From positions 29,454,763 through 29,518,762 of the forward strand of contig JAPTYO010000003.1 of the NCBI GenBank assembly GCA_036873135.1: DNA of 64,000 bases, read 5' to 3'. Under the pieces are notes generated by a model, which was given only the letters and a program-made list of their open reading frames with translations, made no database searches and had not been told where the DNA came from. Both the position numbers and the translations under genes were made by a program. This DNA is from Clarkia xantiana subsp. parviflora (lineage: Eukaryota; Streptophyta; Magnoliopsida; Myrtales; Onagraceae). Below are positions 23,213-36,151 of the stretch, piece after piece. Position 1 is the stretch's first letter, and each line of letters begins with the position of its first letter.

Positions 23213-24906
23213 GGGATTTAAACTAAATTGGTACCTGGGTTAACAACCCAAAACAAATTGGTACCTCTACTAAATATTGTGACAAATTGGTACCCGAGTT
23301 AACCGGGGTGTTGCACCGTTAAAATTTCTAGTTAAATCTAACGGAATCCCATTTTTGGCGCATGAAAAGACCATAATACCCTTATTGCAGAATAGCTACA
23401 TAATAGCAACTCAAAACTTTGGAACCCAATATCTCACTCATTTCTTCATCTTTTAAGACGATTTTTTTTTTGAAACCACATAATTTTTCGAGATCTATGC
23501 AACCCAAATAGTCGTAAAGTGATTTTCCCAGTTGTTTTTCAATAAATATCGTTTTCCATGTTAATTCATTCTTTTTTATATCAAACTCCACCGCTTTCTA
23601 ACACTTATCACCATTGATCACCCACTTTTTTTACTAATTGGATTCCAATACTACAATCAAACCGTTGCTTTTGGATTCCAACACTTCTGTTTAAAAATCA
23701 AATTGATTTTATACCTTTCATCCAAAAGAAAACCAAAAATGAAAGTTTGTCGAATTAATTGTTATGCAATCTATAACTTACTTGAATTTTTCTTGATGTC
23801 TCCAATAAACTATATTAGTGTGTCTCTAAATCAATAAACGTCACTGCAAGAGAACATATGGATCTTAGATAGATAAATATGTTTCATACTTGAAATAGAA
23901 CAATATGAAAAGTACTTTTAAGGGTATTGGAAGAACTTTTAGAATGGACACCAAGAAGAAATAGTTTCTCATTTAATCTACATGTGGAAATTGATACTCT
24001 CAGTATCCTGAGGGATGACCGTAATGTGAAAAAATAAGATGAACTTGCATTAAAAGAACCACACAAATAATTTTACCACTATGTGGATAGAGACAAACAA
24101 TAAATTTTCTTTCGAGATATTGCCAAAACTGTTCCATTTGCAATTTTATGTTGGACCACGTCAAGCTTTTAAAATCGAAGACCTGCAGAACTGGTCAATT
24201 TTTCAGCATGTCCAAAAAATATATAAAAAAAAAATTGGTAGTTTATCATGCTAAGATCCATATATTCTCTTATAGTGACGTTTATTGATTTAGAGACACA
24301 CAAATATAGTTTACTGGAGACATCAAGAAAAATTCTAGTAAGTTATACATTGCATAATAATTAATTCGATAGACTTTCGCCTTTTGTTTTCTTTTGGATG
24401 AAAGGTATAATATCAATTTGGTTCTTAAACAGAAGTGTTGGAATCCAAGAGCAACGGTTTGATTGTAGTATAGGAATCCAATTAGTAAAAAAAAATTGGT
24501 GATCAAAGTTGATAAGTGTTAGAATGCGGTGGAGCTTTATACAAAAAAGAATGAATTAACATGGAAACTGGTGTTTATTGAAAAAAACTGGTCAAATCAC
24601 TTTAAGGCTATTTGGCTTGCATAGATCTCGAAAAGTTATACGGTTTCAAAAAAAAAATTGTCCAAAAAGATGAAGAAATGAGTGAGATATTGGGTTCCAA
24701 AGTTTTGAATTGCTATTACGTAACTATTCTGCAATAAGGGTATTTTAGTCTTTTCATGCGCCAAAAATGAGATTCCGTTAGTTTTAACCAGAAATTCTAA
24801 CGGTGCAACACCCAGGTTAACTCGGGTACCAATTTGTCACAAAATTTAGTGGAGGTACCAATTCGTTTTGGGCTGTTAACCCAGGTACCAATTTGATTTA
24901 AATCCC
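23213..24906. mobile_element. Mutator-like foldback element, 1694 bp, in the ABHD17 promoter
   Basis: Two arms of about 665 bp (23213-23877 and 24242-24906) are inverted copies of each other, separated by a loop of about 364 bp. The ends begin GGGATTTAAA on each strand and carry repeated GGTACCAATTTG motifs. An exact 9-bp target duplication TTATTATTA lies at 23204-23212 and 24907-24915, diagnostic of Mutator-like elements. No transposase is encoded. Arms differ by scattered substitutions and small indels, so the insertion is not new. The left end is 248 bp from the hydrolase start codon. Confidence 0.92.
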
Positions 24907-24915
24907 TTATTATTA

Positions 24916-26183
24916 TCAACTTTGAAAATTTAATTAATGAAATGAAATGAAAACTCTGAGGTCAGATGTAAGTGCATGACTTCATTCACATGTCCGTTTA
25001 ACTAAGCATGTTTAATATATACAAAATTTGTTATAAGGTTAGTTATTCAATGAATACATCAAATTCACACTCCAATAAATTGTTAGGTATATTGCTAAGT
25101 GAAATATGTATGAATATTTTCTGATTATTTATTAATTTAAATTTCGTATGTGTACAAATTATTAATTTTATCAAATATTTGTATATTTTAAAAAGAATTG
25201 ATCACGCGATTTGGGTGTGATTAAAGAAAAAAAAAACTATTGAACCTAAGAATCGTCTGATTTTACATCATGACAATTCTACACTATTTTAAAGATATGT
25301 TTGTTAAGTGAATAATTTCGTTTAGAGACGGGATATTTTACGAAATTAAATATACACAAATGAAGTATGAGCTAACAAATTATCAAAGCAAAGACAACTA
25401 ACAATTTATTCTGAGTTTCTAAATTTTGGTTAACAATTTTTTTTTTAATAATATTCATAAAGTATCAAGAAACAATATCCACGCAGAGACCGTGACCAAG
25501 TCGCACAATAATTTCAACACCAAATTCACTAAGGAAAGTCGGCTTTTTTCGTGGCATTTAGTTGATGATGGTATATGATGCAAGAAGAGTTGATAGTGGG
25601 TAGTTGGGATGCAGATTGGAGATATAGTGACCCAACATGACTTGACACGTGTTGTGTCCAATATATATTTGTTTGGTAAAATAAAATGTCCACTAAGAAA
25701 AAAAAAATACAGTTCTTCAATAAAATTAAAAGATGTTACGTTTGATTAAGAGGAAATTAAATTGGAATAAAACGTCACGAATAAGATAAGACAATAGTTG
25801 ATATTTGTTTGTTTTCCGTAGTTTTTAAGGTACCGATTAATCAGCTGTCGCTCTCCCTATCTATATCGATTATGGACACTAGAATCATTAAGATAACATA
25901 ATCATGCAAAAGTTAGATGATAATAGCCAAAGTCAAAAAGGTTTAGATCCTCAACATTATGAAAAGCAAAATCAACACTAATTGCAATTGCATGTATGTA
26001 TGTTAAAATGGCCAACTTTCCTACTTTTCAAAAATTGGATATATATGCTTTCTAGTCATGTACTTTTGAGATAACATACATACTGTCATATGTAATATGG
26101 TTAAGTAATCTAGAAACATATGTTGGAGTATATATTATATTGTAATTTGATATTTCAATTTTTTTTATTGCGATTTAATATTC

Positions 26184-26221
<38 letters not shown>

Positions 26222-26312
26222 AAAATTATTTTTGTCTAATGTTAGCTTTAAAATTGTTATTTTTAAACAACACAAATATGTTGTTTTTAATTTTTCTAAA
26301 GTATCAAATTTG
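24916..26312. other. AT-rich intergenic DNA
   Basis: No gene seen. Short minus-strand frames at 25455-25720 are not recognisable. An (AT)n tract of about 25 bp lies near 26190-26216. Confidence 0.6.
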
Positions 26313-26670
26313 TGTTTGAAATAATACGTACGCCTTTAACCAATCAGCTCATAAGTTCAAACTTGTGAATGAAGACTTTCGGTATACCCTTATTCATACT
26401 TTAACATCCTCCATTAAATTGCTGTTTTTCTAACATCGGTTTACATCGGACTCCTTACTTGGTCTGTACACATAGGCTTTTCTGGCCCGGCCACACTGGC
26501 CTTCCAAAGGGATTTTTCAACATTTTTTTTCTTAAAATGTCACCGCCGGGATTCAAACTATCGGCTCTGATACCACTTGTTAGAAATAAGACGTACGCCA
26601 TAACCAATCAGTTCATAAGCTCGAACTTGTGAGTGAAGACGTTTGGTACACTCTTATTCATACTCTAACA
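26313..26670 (-). mobile_element. TRIM (terminal-repeat retrotransposon in miniature), 358 bp
   Basis: Direct repeats of 94 and 93 bp (26313-26406 and 26578-26670) begin TGTT and end AACA. On the minus strand the 5' LTR is followed by AG and the primer binding site TGGTATCAGAGCC, and a purine-rich ATGGAGGA precedes the 3' LTR. Flanks ATTTG and ATTTA match at 4 of 5 positions. The internal part is only about 170 bp and encodes nothing. The LTR copies differ at several positions, so the insertion has some age. Confidence 0.85.
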
Positions 26671-26978
26671 ATTTATTTATTATGATTTATATTTCTTTGG
26701 TATTAAAAAAACATGTTTTTGTTCCGTAAATTTTATGACGAAAAATGTAAAAAACAACAAATAAGATATTTCAATCATTAATCGCAAAAAAAAAAAAAAA
26801 AACAAAACAAAAACAACAACAGACACTAGATCTTAACATAAGCTTCTCTATTTTTTTTTCTTATGCAAAATAAATATAAACTCTTTTTTTTCTAATTATT
26901 GTAAATAAATATTCACGGCTCATATTTATTGTTCAATAAAGAGATGTTTGTGTATTCTAACTAAGGGGTCCATTCTAG

Positions 26979-27379
26979 TGTCATGAACCTGGAGCATACA
27001 CCCAAGAATCAGCTCCATATGGAAGGGATCCTGACATATATGGTAGTAAAGGAGGGAGTAGCTTCTAACTGTCCCAGTTCAATGTATTTGTCTACATTTG
27101 TTGTATAAGGGGATAGTTGAGAAGATGTCACTTACCATATTAGCTTTTCCTTAATTGTATAGTTGCCTTAGAGGGCTATCATCACTTGTATATATAGAGG
27201 CTCTCCTCTCATTTATAATTCGTCAACTCAATTACATTTCAATAGAATACAAGAGTAAATCTTCATATATTCAAGTGTTCTTCATATTTCCGCGTGAGTT
27301 GAGGGAAAGGATGAACTTATGGCAACCTAAGGCCGCACGAGTAAGGAGGAAACGATATTCTTTCTCCAAGCCCGTGACA
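26979..27379 (+). repeat. 5' LTR of the gypsy element
   Basis: 401 bp starting TGTCATGAACC and ending CCCGTGACA. A TATATATAG box near 27192-27200 is a plausible promoter. It pairs with 30663-31064. Confidence 0.9.
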
Positions 27380-27419
27380 AGTGGTATCAGAGTCAAACTT
27401 CTTGTAACCAACGAAGATC

Positions 27420-30400
27420 ATGGCCGGAGGTAGCAAGACCAACACGAGCAGAATGCCGACAAGTCTGTTGAGGTGTTCGTCACTGAGGAACAAGCGAAGA
27501 TCCGTTCGAAGGACCCAGTGGTCGGATTGGAAAAGCGTGTGGCGAAGATTGAGGATGCTCTAGACGAGGATCGAGAGCAGCTGGAGAAGTCTGTCAACCG
27601 CTTGGATCAGGTGGAGCTCCTGGTCAAGTCCAATGAAGAAACCAGGGTGGAAGGGATGGAAGCGGTAAGTGCTCGTGACAACTTGTTACAAGGGCATATC
27701 GATGAGTTACAGAAGAAGCTTGAGGAGGTGTATGGAGAGCTGTCCAAATGCCACATGACGATGGCAAGAGGACTCATCAACATGCAGCACTCTCCCCACC
27801 CGGATGCTGTGAAGCCGCCAAAGTTCAAGGGCGAACATTTGGCGAAGGAGGTGGACAACTTCACATTCTTGATGGAGCAGTACTTGCGCTTGATGCAAAT
27901 CAAGGATGAGGCGATTAAGGTAAGCACTGCTACATCGTATCTTGTTGATGATGCCTTGATGTGGTGGAGGAATAAGTCTTATGATGAAGAAGAAAAATCC
28001 ATCATGACCTTTGAGGAGTTCAAGACTAAATTTATCAAGACGTTCTACCCCGAGTATGTCGCGGATGAGGCGTGGAGCAAGTTGCGACATCTCGCGCAGA
28101 AGAACAGCCTGAGGGACTACGTTCGTGAGTTCCAAAGGATCAGGATTTCAATCCCAATGCTGGACGCGAAGGAAGGTTTCCGCCACTTTGCGGATGGGCT
28201 CAAGCCGTTGGCCATACTGGAGTTGCAGCGACGGGGAATTAGGGATTTGAAGGAAGCCTTACGAGTGTGCGAGGCCATGGTCGAGTATACGCGGGAAAGC
28301 AATACCGAGACCAAGGTGACAAGCAAAGTCACTGGTGGGGGAGACGTCCCTAAGAAGCCGCAGCAACAAGATCAAGAGAAGTCCGTTCAAACGGACAACT
28401 CGGGCCAAGAAAAGCGCATTTTCAAGTGCTTTCGGTGTGGTGGGAATAATCACACGGCCAAATTCTGTCCCGAGAAGCAAAATCTCGCCGCCATAGCTCG
28501 TGATGAAGAGCCAGAGGAGGACGAGACAAGACTTGGGGCAATCAAGTTGTTGGGCTCAATCAAAAAGTCCGACAAGAAGGGGTTGATGTTCGTGGACATC
28601 AAGATCGCGGGCACTCCTATGAACGCACTAGTAGATACGGGTGCGACAGATCTCTTTATCTCCATGGAAGCCGCTAAGAAGGTGGTACTTAAAGTGGACA
28701 AGCAGCCGACTTGGTTAAAGACGGTGAACTCCAAGGAAATCCCAACCGGTGGCATGGCGAGGGATGTCGAGATGAATATCGGGCCTTGGTCTGGAAAGCA
28801 AAACATTGAGGTAATTCCACCTTATGAATATGATTTCGTTATTGGGATGGAGTTCCTTGATCAGAATAATGCACTATTGGTTCCATTCCAAAATTCCATA
28901 TGTGTATTGGATCCGAATTGCCAATGCGTGGTGCCGGTGAAGCGCATGAGATGTCGTGGCTCGAAGATGCTTTCAGCTATGCAGCTGAATCGGGGAGTTA
29001 GGAAGGGTGAAATGACATTCCTTGCTGCCTTGAAGGATGATGAACCACGTGGAGAAGGAGATGTGCCGAAGGAGGTTCAAGTAGTCCTTGACACATTTGT
29101 CGATATCATGCCCAACAAGCTTCCCCAGAAGCTGCCACCAAAGAGAGAGGTGGACCATCAGATCGAGCTAGTCCCAGAAACTCGACCCCTTGCAATAGCG
29201 TCCTATCACATGGCGTCTCCGGAGTTGGAGGAATTGAGGAAGCAGCTCAATAATATGCTTGATGCGGGGCACATTCAGCCATCGAAGTCCACGTATGGTG
29301 CGCCCATCTTGTTCCAAAAAAAGCACGATGGTTCTCTCTGCATGTGCATCGATCATCGAGCCTTAAAAAAGCTGATGGTGAAGAACAAGTACCCCATCCC
29401 ACTCATTGCGGACTTGTTTGATCACTTGGGCGAGGTGCGATGGTTCACAAAGTTGGATCTACGTTCGGGCTATTATCAGGTTCGGATTTCCGATGAGGAT
29501 GTCCCGAAGACAGCGTGTGTGACGCGTTATGGGAGCTACGAGTTCTTGGTGATGTCGTTCGGATTGACTAATGCGCCAGCGACATTCTGTACCTTGATGC
29601 AAAAGGTATTGCAGTCATTTATTGGTTGATTTGTGGTTGTATACCTTGATGAAATTTTTATATATAGTCGGTCGTTGGCCGAGAACGTAGATCACTTTAG
29701 ACATGTTTTTGGAGCCCTTCGGGATAACGAACTCTATGTGAAGAGGAATAAGTGCTCATTCGCCCAAATGGAGGTTTCATTCCTTGGCCACAACGTAGGA
29801 GAAGGACGAGTGCGGATGGATCCGGGGAAGGTGCGGTGCATTGACCTTTGGGAGCCACCAACCAGGGTGCCGGAGTTCGAGATCATTCATGGGCCTCACA
29901 AATTATTACCACAAGTTCGTGAGGGGTTACTCGAAGATTGAGGTGCCACTCACGGAGCTCCTCAAGAAGAACGAAACTTGGGATTGGACCGTGGTGTGTC
30001 AAAAGGCGTTCGAGCAGCTGAAGCGAGTCATGTCAGAAGAGTTCGTGCTCGCACTGCCCAATTTTGCCAAACCATTCGAGGTGTAGACAGATGCCTCGGA
30101 CTATGCCATAGGTGGAGTTCTCATGCAGGATGGACACTCAGTGACGTTCGAAAGCCGGAAGCTAAACGACACCGAGCGGAGGTATAACGTCCACGAGAAG
30201 GAGATGACCGCGGTGGTGCATTGTCTTCGTACATGGAGACATTACCTACTCGGAGCGCGGTTCGTAACGAAGACGGACAATATTGCCACGAGCTACTTCC
30301 AAACACAGAAAATTCTCTCCTAGAAGCAGGCTCGATGGCAAAAAGTTCTCGCGGAGTTCGACTTCGTACTTGAGTACAAGTCGGGGAAGACGAACTTCGT

Positions 30401-30662
30401 AGCAGACGTGTTGAGTCGAAGGGAGGAATTGGCGTCCATTACTCGAGTGGAGCAGCAGTCAGTGGAGTTCATCATTGACGAACGCATCATCGAGGAATAG
30501 AACAAGGAACCGAGGAAAGAGTACTTTGTCAAATGAAAATGACAACATATTAGCATGGCAAGCTGGGAGTCCGCGAAGGCCTTGTGGAAATTTCAAGAGT
30601 TGATCGACAAGTACTATGCCGAGGACACAATGAGGACGTCGTCGGAATTGGGTGGGGGAGAA
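27420..30662 (+). pseudogene. Broken gypsy gag-pol
   Basis: The likely first ATG (27420) is in a different frame from the main frame that opens by 27473, implying an early frameshift. The main frame to 29629 carries a coiled Gag region, a retrotransposon Gag domain, a CCHC knuckle CFRCGGNNHTAKFC (about 28428), protease LVDTGATDLF and the first half of reverse transcriptase (TKLDLRSGYYQV, SFGLTNAP). A stop at about 29627, a shift near 29880 and stops at about 30084 and 30321 follow. The RT active site reads YLDE where YLDD is usual. RNase H (DASDYAIGGVL, ADVLSRR) is recognisable; integrase is missing. It cannot make a functional polyprotein. Confidence 0.9.
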
Positions 30663-31064
30663 TGTCATGGACCTGGAGCATACACCCAATAATCAGCTCC
30701 ATATGCAAGGGGTCCTGACATATATGGCAGTAAATGAGGGAATAGCTTCTAACTGTCCCGGTTCAATGTATTTGTCTACATTCGTTGTATTAGGGGATAG
30801 TTGAGAAGATGTCACTTACCATATTAGCTTTCTCCTTAATTATATAGTTGTTTTAGAGGGATATCCTCACTTGTATAAATAGGGGCTCTCCTCTCATTTG
30901 TAATTCATCAACTCAATTACATTTCAATAGAATACAAGAGTAAATCTTCATATATTCGAGTGTTCTTCATATTTCCGCGTGAGTTGAGAGAAATGCTGAA
31001 CTTAGGGCAACCTAAGGCCGCACGAGTAAGAAGGAAACGATATTCTTTCTCCAAGCCCGTGCCA
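30663..31064 (+). repeat. 3' LTR of the gypsy element
   Basis: 402 bp starting TGTCATGGACC and ending CCCGTGCCA. It is about 93 percent identical by eye to the 5' LTR. Confidence 0.9.
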
Positions 31065-31688
31065 CTAGTTTAGTTGAGAGCATTTAAAAAGTAGTGTTAG
31101 CTCTTCCGTCGGCCCATGAATCGGTCTGCTCGATTCGAATAAAAAATCGAAATGCACATTAAACTGATGAGTGAACCAACGGTCGAATCGACCGGTTTTC
31201 AGAAGACGTGCACTAGTTATCTGGCCCAAAAGAATAGAACTATGAAACTATTAAATCATTGATGTGTTGGACCGTTGGTCGAATCTGATCAGACTGTTCG
31301 TTTGAAACTGACCAGCTTAATTTGAGGTTGGATCTAATTTTCAAAACACTGTCAATAATACTTGTTTTTAATAATTTTAATTAATTACGTTTCTTAAATA
31401 TATTTTATTATATTACTTTAACCACGAAAAAGTTAGTAGTGATAAATGTGAAACGAAATATATGTAATAATAATTTACAAAAAATATATATATAATTTGA
31501 TTTGATACTTAGTGCATTACTTGAATTTAAGCTTCTAAAAAAACAAGGGGACTATATTTAAAAAAAATACAATGTAAAATTATTATAGCGAATATTTTCT
31601 ACATTAAATATAAAATATAACAAATTCACAGTTAAAGAATGTTATATAATAATTACACACTATATAATTTACTCTAACATTAGCACTT
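31065..31688. other. Intergenic DNA
   Basis: Mixed-composition then AT-rich sequence with no gene or clear repeat boundary. Confidence 0.5.
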
Positions 31689-31696
31689 CTATTACT

Positions 31697-32057
31697 TCGG
31701 GCTGGCAATTCGGACTCGGCACGATGGGTCGACACGAATATGACACGGAAATTACGGGTTTGAGTTTGATATTGGTGACACGGCACGACACGATAACATG
31801 ATAGTTATATGTATGTATATAATAATTTTTATTAAAATAAACATATCTAAACCTAGCATGACCTCTTTTTGCAATGATACTTTATAAAATTTAAATTGAA
31901 AACTCTTTAAATTGAGTAATTTTAGTGGTTATAGATTAATTTTGTTATTCAATTTACTATAGGTTTTTCGTGCCGATTTTTCATTTTGGGTCGGGTTGGA
32001 TCGTGTTTGGGCTAACCACCAGAACACGACATGAACTCGCACGAAGTCGTAGCCCTA
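31697..32057. mobile_element. hAT-like MITE, 361 bp
   Basis: The ends read TCGGGCTGG and CGTAGCCCTA, short imperfect inverted termini. An exact 8-bp target duplication CTATTACT is present at 31689-31696 and 32058-32065. Subterminal CACGACACG-type motifs occur at both ends, and the centre is AT-rich. Confidence 0.78.
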
Positions 32058-32136
32058 CTATTACTTGCAAAATGAAATTGACCAACCATCGCCCACTAAT
32101 CTTTAGTGTTTTCTACAATTTCCTATAGCCAACTAA

Positions 32137-32525
32137 GAGTATCCACAATGATATTACATAGTATTACTTAATGTGAGTTTAACATTTTTTTTATGTTAAA
32201 TAAATAAAAACGTGCTACAATAATTTTACATAACATTTCTTAAAAGTGAGACCCACCTATTTTTATGTAACATATTCCTTAAACTTAAGGAATGCACTAT
32301 GTATTACGTAACCAATTTTAATTATAAATTAATTCATTTTATAATTACTGTTAATATCTTATTGGTGGTTGTTGGAAAATTTAATAATAAAATATACTTA
32401 AGTAATACGATTGCAGAAAAATATGGTTTATGTATGTCTTAACTTTACGTATTACTTAAAGTATACATAAATGTTTACGTGGAAACTTTAAAGAATACAA
32501 TTTAAGTAAAATCTTGTGGATGCTC
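32137..32525. mobile_element. PIF/Harbinger-type MITE, 389 bp
   Basis: The left end GAGTATCCACAATGA mirrors the right end TTGTGGATGCTC. TAA target copies lie at 32134-32136 and 32526-32528. No coding content. Confidence 0.7.
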
Positions 32526-32528
32526 TAA

Positions 32529-33254
32529 TTAAACTAACAAACATGTTATATGTTATAAAGATTTACTCTTTGATTCATTACCTAACCATCTTGAATTAGC
32601 GCTATTGAACTCAAGATTGAAGAACATAATTCAGGATAGCTTGGAATAACGAACTTAGCAAACCAATTAATGATCTAAATATGACATCAAATGACTAAGT
32701 TTGCAATGAAGAGCTTTATGGGGAATACAATTTCGCACGGTCTAGAAAGACAACTCATTTGGAGACTAAGTTTTTAATGAAGAGCTCTCTGCGGAATACT
32801 AATATGCACGGATTAGAATTACACATTTGGATTCTAAGAAGTGAAATCATAAAAGAATTGGAGCTCCGCACACTAAAAAAAGTTTGAGTGGATCAAGTTT
32901 GCTCGGAGCAGAACAATTATTTCCTCCAATAGCAAAAGGATAACTATCAAGCTTACTATAACCAGTATGTGTATTAGTAAGGTAATAATCCGAAATAAGG
33001 ATAAATTTATACCAGATTAAACTTTATACAGCTCATCTACTCTCATTAGGGGTTGTACTATATCTATAGCTCTCAAGCTATTTATATGTTTATACTTAAA
33101 GTTTTAGAATGAGATTACCATGCATACTTTATGTAGTTACGAACGCGTGAAATAAGAGCCGCAACCGAGATAATGAAGATCCATTAAATTCAAACTCAAA
33201 TAAAAAATATTTATGCTATTTACTTTTTAAAAGTTGATTTGGTGCAAATTAAAT
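32529..33254. other. Intergenic DNA
   Basis: No gene, RNA gene or bounded repeat could be supported here. Confidence 0.5.
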
Positions 33255-33257
33255 TAA

Positions 33258-34067
33258 GGGGTGTTTGGATGGATGTAATGTGAGACGTAATCTCACATTA
33301 CGTCTCACATTACATCAACATTACGTTGTTTGGCAAACCAAACGATGTAATGTGAACTTTGTAATGTAATGTGCATTGTAATCTGAGATTACAACGGGTT
33401 GGTCAAAACCCGTTGACTTGCCCTCTCAACGTAATGTGAGATTACATCCGATTTTGGATATAATGTGAGATTACGTCCAACATTACGTAGTGATTATTAT
33501 TTTATTAATATTTACTAAATTAATTATTCTCTCTCACACTTTTTTATTTATTTCTTTATTTATCTCATGTTTTTAAATATATTTCACTCATTTGTTTTTT
33601 TAATCTATTCCAGTATCTGTTATTTATACTTCTATATCACTAAAGTTGAGTTTGATTTTTTAGTAATTAACCCTAAAATGAAATTCTTTCGCGTATTTTT
33701 TTTAATAACATAGCAAGTAAGAATGAAAGTTTAACTCTAATATATTCAAATTTGACTGTTAAATATTAAATATAAAGTTAAGGGACCAATTTACTTTTTT
33801 TATATAAAATAAATACATATTTGAATTTGTCATATTAAGATATAATATATTTCTAAATATATTAATATTATAATAATAAGTAAATCACATTATATTGTAC
33901 ATTACAAACCAAATTAAACACTGTAATCTGACATTACACTCCACATTACAGCACAACCAAACACTGTAATCTAACATTACACTCCACATTACATTGTTGA
34001 TTACGAACCAACTCGTTGATTCACAATATTACAAGTAATCTCACATTAAGTCCATACAAATGCCTCA
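33258..34067. mobile_element. PIF/Harbinger-type non-autonomous element, 810 bp
   Basis: The ends GGGGTGTTTGGATGGATG and the inverse of GTCCATACAAATGCCTCA form imperfect terminal repeats, and TAA flanks both sides (33255-33257, 34068-34070). Close to the left end, copies of TAATGTGAGA and TCTCACATTA alternate to give a strong local palindrome, and the same AATGTGAGATTAC motif recurs through both subterminal regions. The AT-rich centre has no transposase. Confidence 0.65.
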
Positions 34068-34070
34068 TAA

Positions 34071-36148
34071 CTATCTTGAGTGAGTTAATTAATTAATTAT
34101 CCCCGTTTTGTTCCTCAAACTTGGGGAGCTTGTTCATGTTTATCCATGTTCCATAGAGACCGCACACACATTTTACTAGTATTGTCACAATTAAACAGTA
34201 AATGGGAGATTAAAACCAATCAATGACAAACGTGGGTTAAAGTAGGGCCCACTCACGGCGTGCACCTAATCATCAATCTTAAAAGCCCCAGAGGTCCACT
34301 CCAGGGGAGGCAGGGTGGCTCCACCAGTGCACCACCGTGGAGAAGGGTGGCGCGTGACTAATTCACCTGCCGCAGTCACGTTGCTTATGTCAAGACTCTG
34401 TTGGTTGATTGATTGATTGATGCTGCCTGATACTGTTTTGTGTTTGGTTTGGTCTATCATTGTGTTGATTGTGTTTTTGACTTGTTTTCATCTCCTTTAA
34501 TTTTTGAGACTGGGTCCCTCTTTTCCAATAAACCTCAATGTATGATGGGAATGACTCAGCCCTTGAAACATTGCGTTTTGGCCCTATGATGTTAAATTGT
34601 AATGCATCGTGTTTTTTTTTTTTTTTTTTTTTTGCCTTTGTCATTAGGGTTAATTTATCTCTTGGCCAAACAAAATTAGAGTTAATTATTAAATTGCTGT
34701 TTTGTTAGTTCAAGTTTTATATATTTAGGGAAATTTACGTTTAAAATCTAGATGGTGGAATTAGTCAGTTGTCCAACACACATAATGAATAATATTACTG
34801 CAAATTCCTCGCTAATATTTGGACACTTATCAATTTAATAACTGACATTTGGACAATCGAACAAATTGTTAATTATTTTATTTATTATTAGATACTTATA
34901 CATATGACCAATTTTTCGTTCAAATTTACACATAAATCCTATAGAAGTTAGCAATTTAAATATATGATGTTTGAGTAGGCTAAATATTTTTTTTTTAAAA
35001 AAAACTTACAATTAGCTAACAAATTGTTCAAATATCAATTAACAATTTAATAATTGTCCCTAGTTATTATTTTCGTGCCATGGCCCATGAGTGGATGGAT
35101 AACTTTGATATCGGTTCTCTCCTCCCAATGTTTTTGGTGGTTCGAATTTAATTAACCGGTCCCTCCGCTCGATGCATTTAAAACCGGATTGGTTCAAAGT
35201 TCAAACCGTTCAGGGCCAAAGCTTTCCTAAGAAAATTGTACACAACTGTACATTATTATAATCGTTATTATTAGCATTATTATGTAGCATAGCATGTGTG
35301 GTTGGGCTCTTTTTACTTGTATGGATCTTGTTGTACTATTAAACAAGTATTATTAATAACTGCTTCTGCTTCTAAGGGGAATATATATATAAATTAATCA
35401 ATAAAAATGTTATAAAGTGATTATCTATCTATCTATCTAATAATTGAAATACTTGTAAAACGTAACGTATGCAGAAAATGCACAGAACACATGCACGTTG
35501 CTGCACCTCACTATGATGCATGCGATGTACGATTTTGTCAAGACAGCAAAATGGGAAGGTGCAGCAGCTTAGGAGTATTTTATTACGTTTTCGTTTCTCT
35601 CTCTATATATAAATAGTTTATAAAAAAGAACAATATGTATATTTATAGCATGTAAAATATTTATAATCAACATTTACAACGTACGAGTCGCGAAATTAGA
35701 TTACTTTATATATGAAGCAAGCATATTATGTGTGTTGCTATATTGATTAGACTCAGCTGGAAACATACAAATAAATAAATAATAAAAGATACGTACAAAA
35801 TATTAATCTTGTTTTAGAAACCTGAAAATAAAGTAATGTGTGAGCGAGAATGTGAGATGATTCCAAGTTCTCGTGCATCCAACCAATTTTCTCAAATAAA
35901 TAAACGGGACAAGCTAATTGCGTAGTTAACACAATATCCAACGCGATCAAACTCTCACTACCATCGAACAACTTGCCCCTTCTTTAACTTAAGGCCAAGT
36001 GGCATTACCGTCATCAGTTACGAATTAACACATGCCCAAATATCATTAGAATAACCTCCTAGAGATTAGCGAGCTGATTTAAGAGTTGAACCAGAAAATA
36101 TGTTGGTAGAAAGAGTGAACTTATTATATTTGAATTATAGAGGGATAT
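34071..36148. other. Intergenic DNA
   Basis: No convincing gene. Small minus-strand frames (34266-34644, 35753-35971) have no recognisable product. A TCTA microsatellite lies at about 35424-35441 and poly-T at about 34612-34634. AT-rich inverted stretches around 34680-35070 may be a decayed MITE without definable ends. Confidence 0.5.
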
Positions 36149-36151
36149 TTA

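Larger units (their letters stand above)
26979..31064 (+). mobile_element. Decayed, integrase-less Ty3/gypsy LTR element
   Basis: LTRs of about 401 bp (26979-27379 and 30663-31064) begin TGTCATG and end CA. Roughly thirty differences between them were counted by eye, so the insertion is old. The primer binding site TGGTATCAGAG (27382-27392) follows the 5' LTR and a polypurine tract GTGGGGGAGAA precedes the 3' LTR. CTAG occurs at both outer edges, a possible short target duplication. The internal region has gag, protease, reverse transcriptase and RNase H but no integrase or chromodomain: RNase H passes almost directly into the 3' end. The short 4.1-kb length is explained by that deletion. Confidence 0.93.

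Noticed and set aside
26520..26600. tRNA gene suggested by GGGATTCAAACT and TGATACCA motifs
   Set aside because: The second motif is the tRNA-complementary primer site of the TRIM, and no cloverleaf can be drawn.
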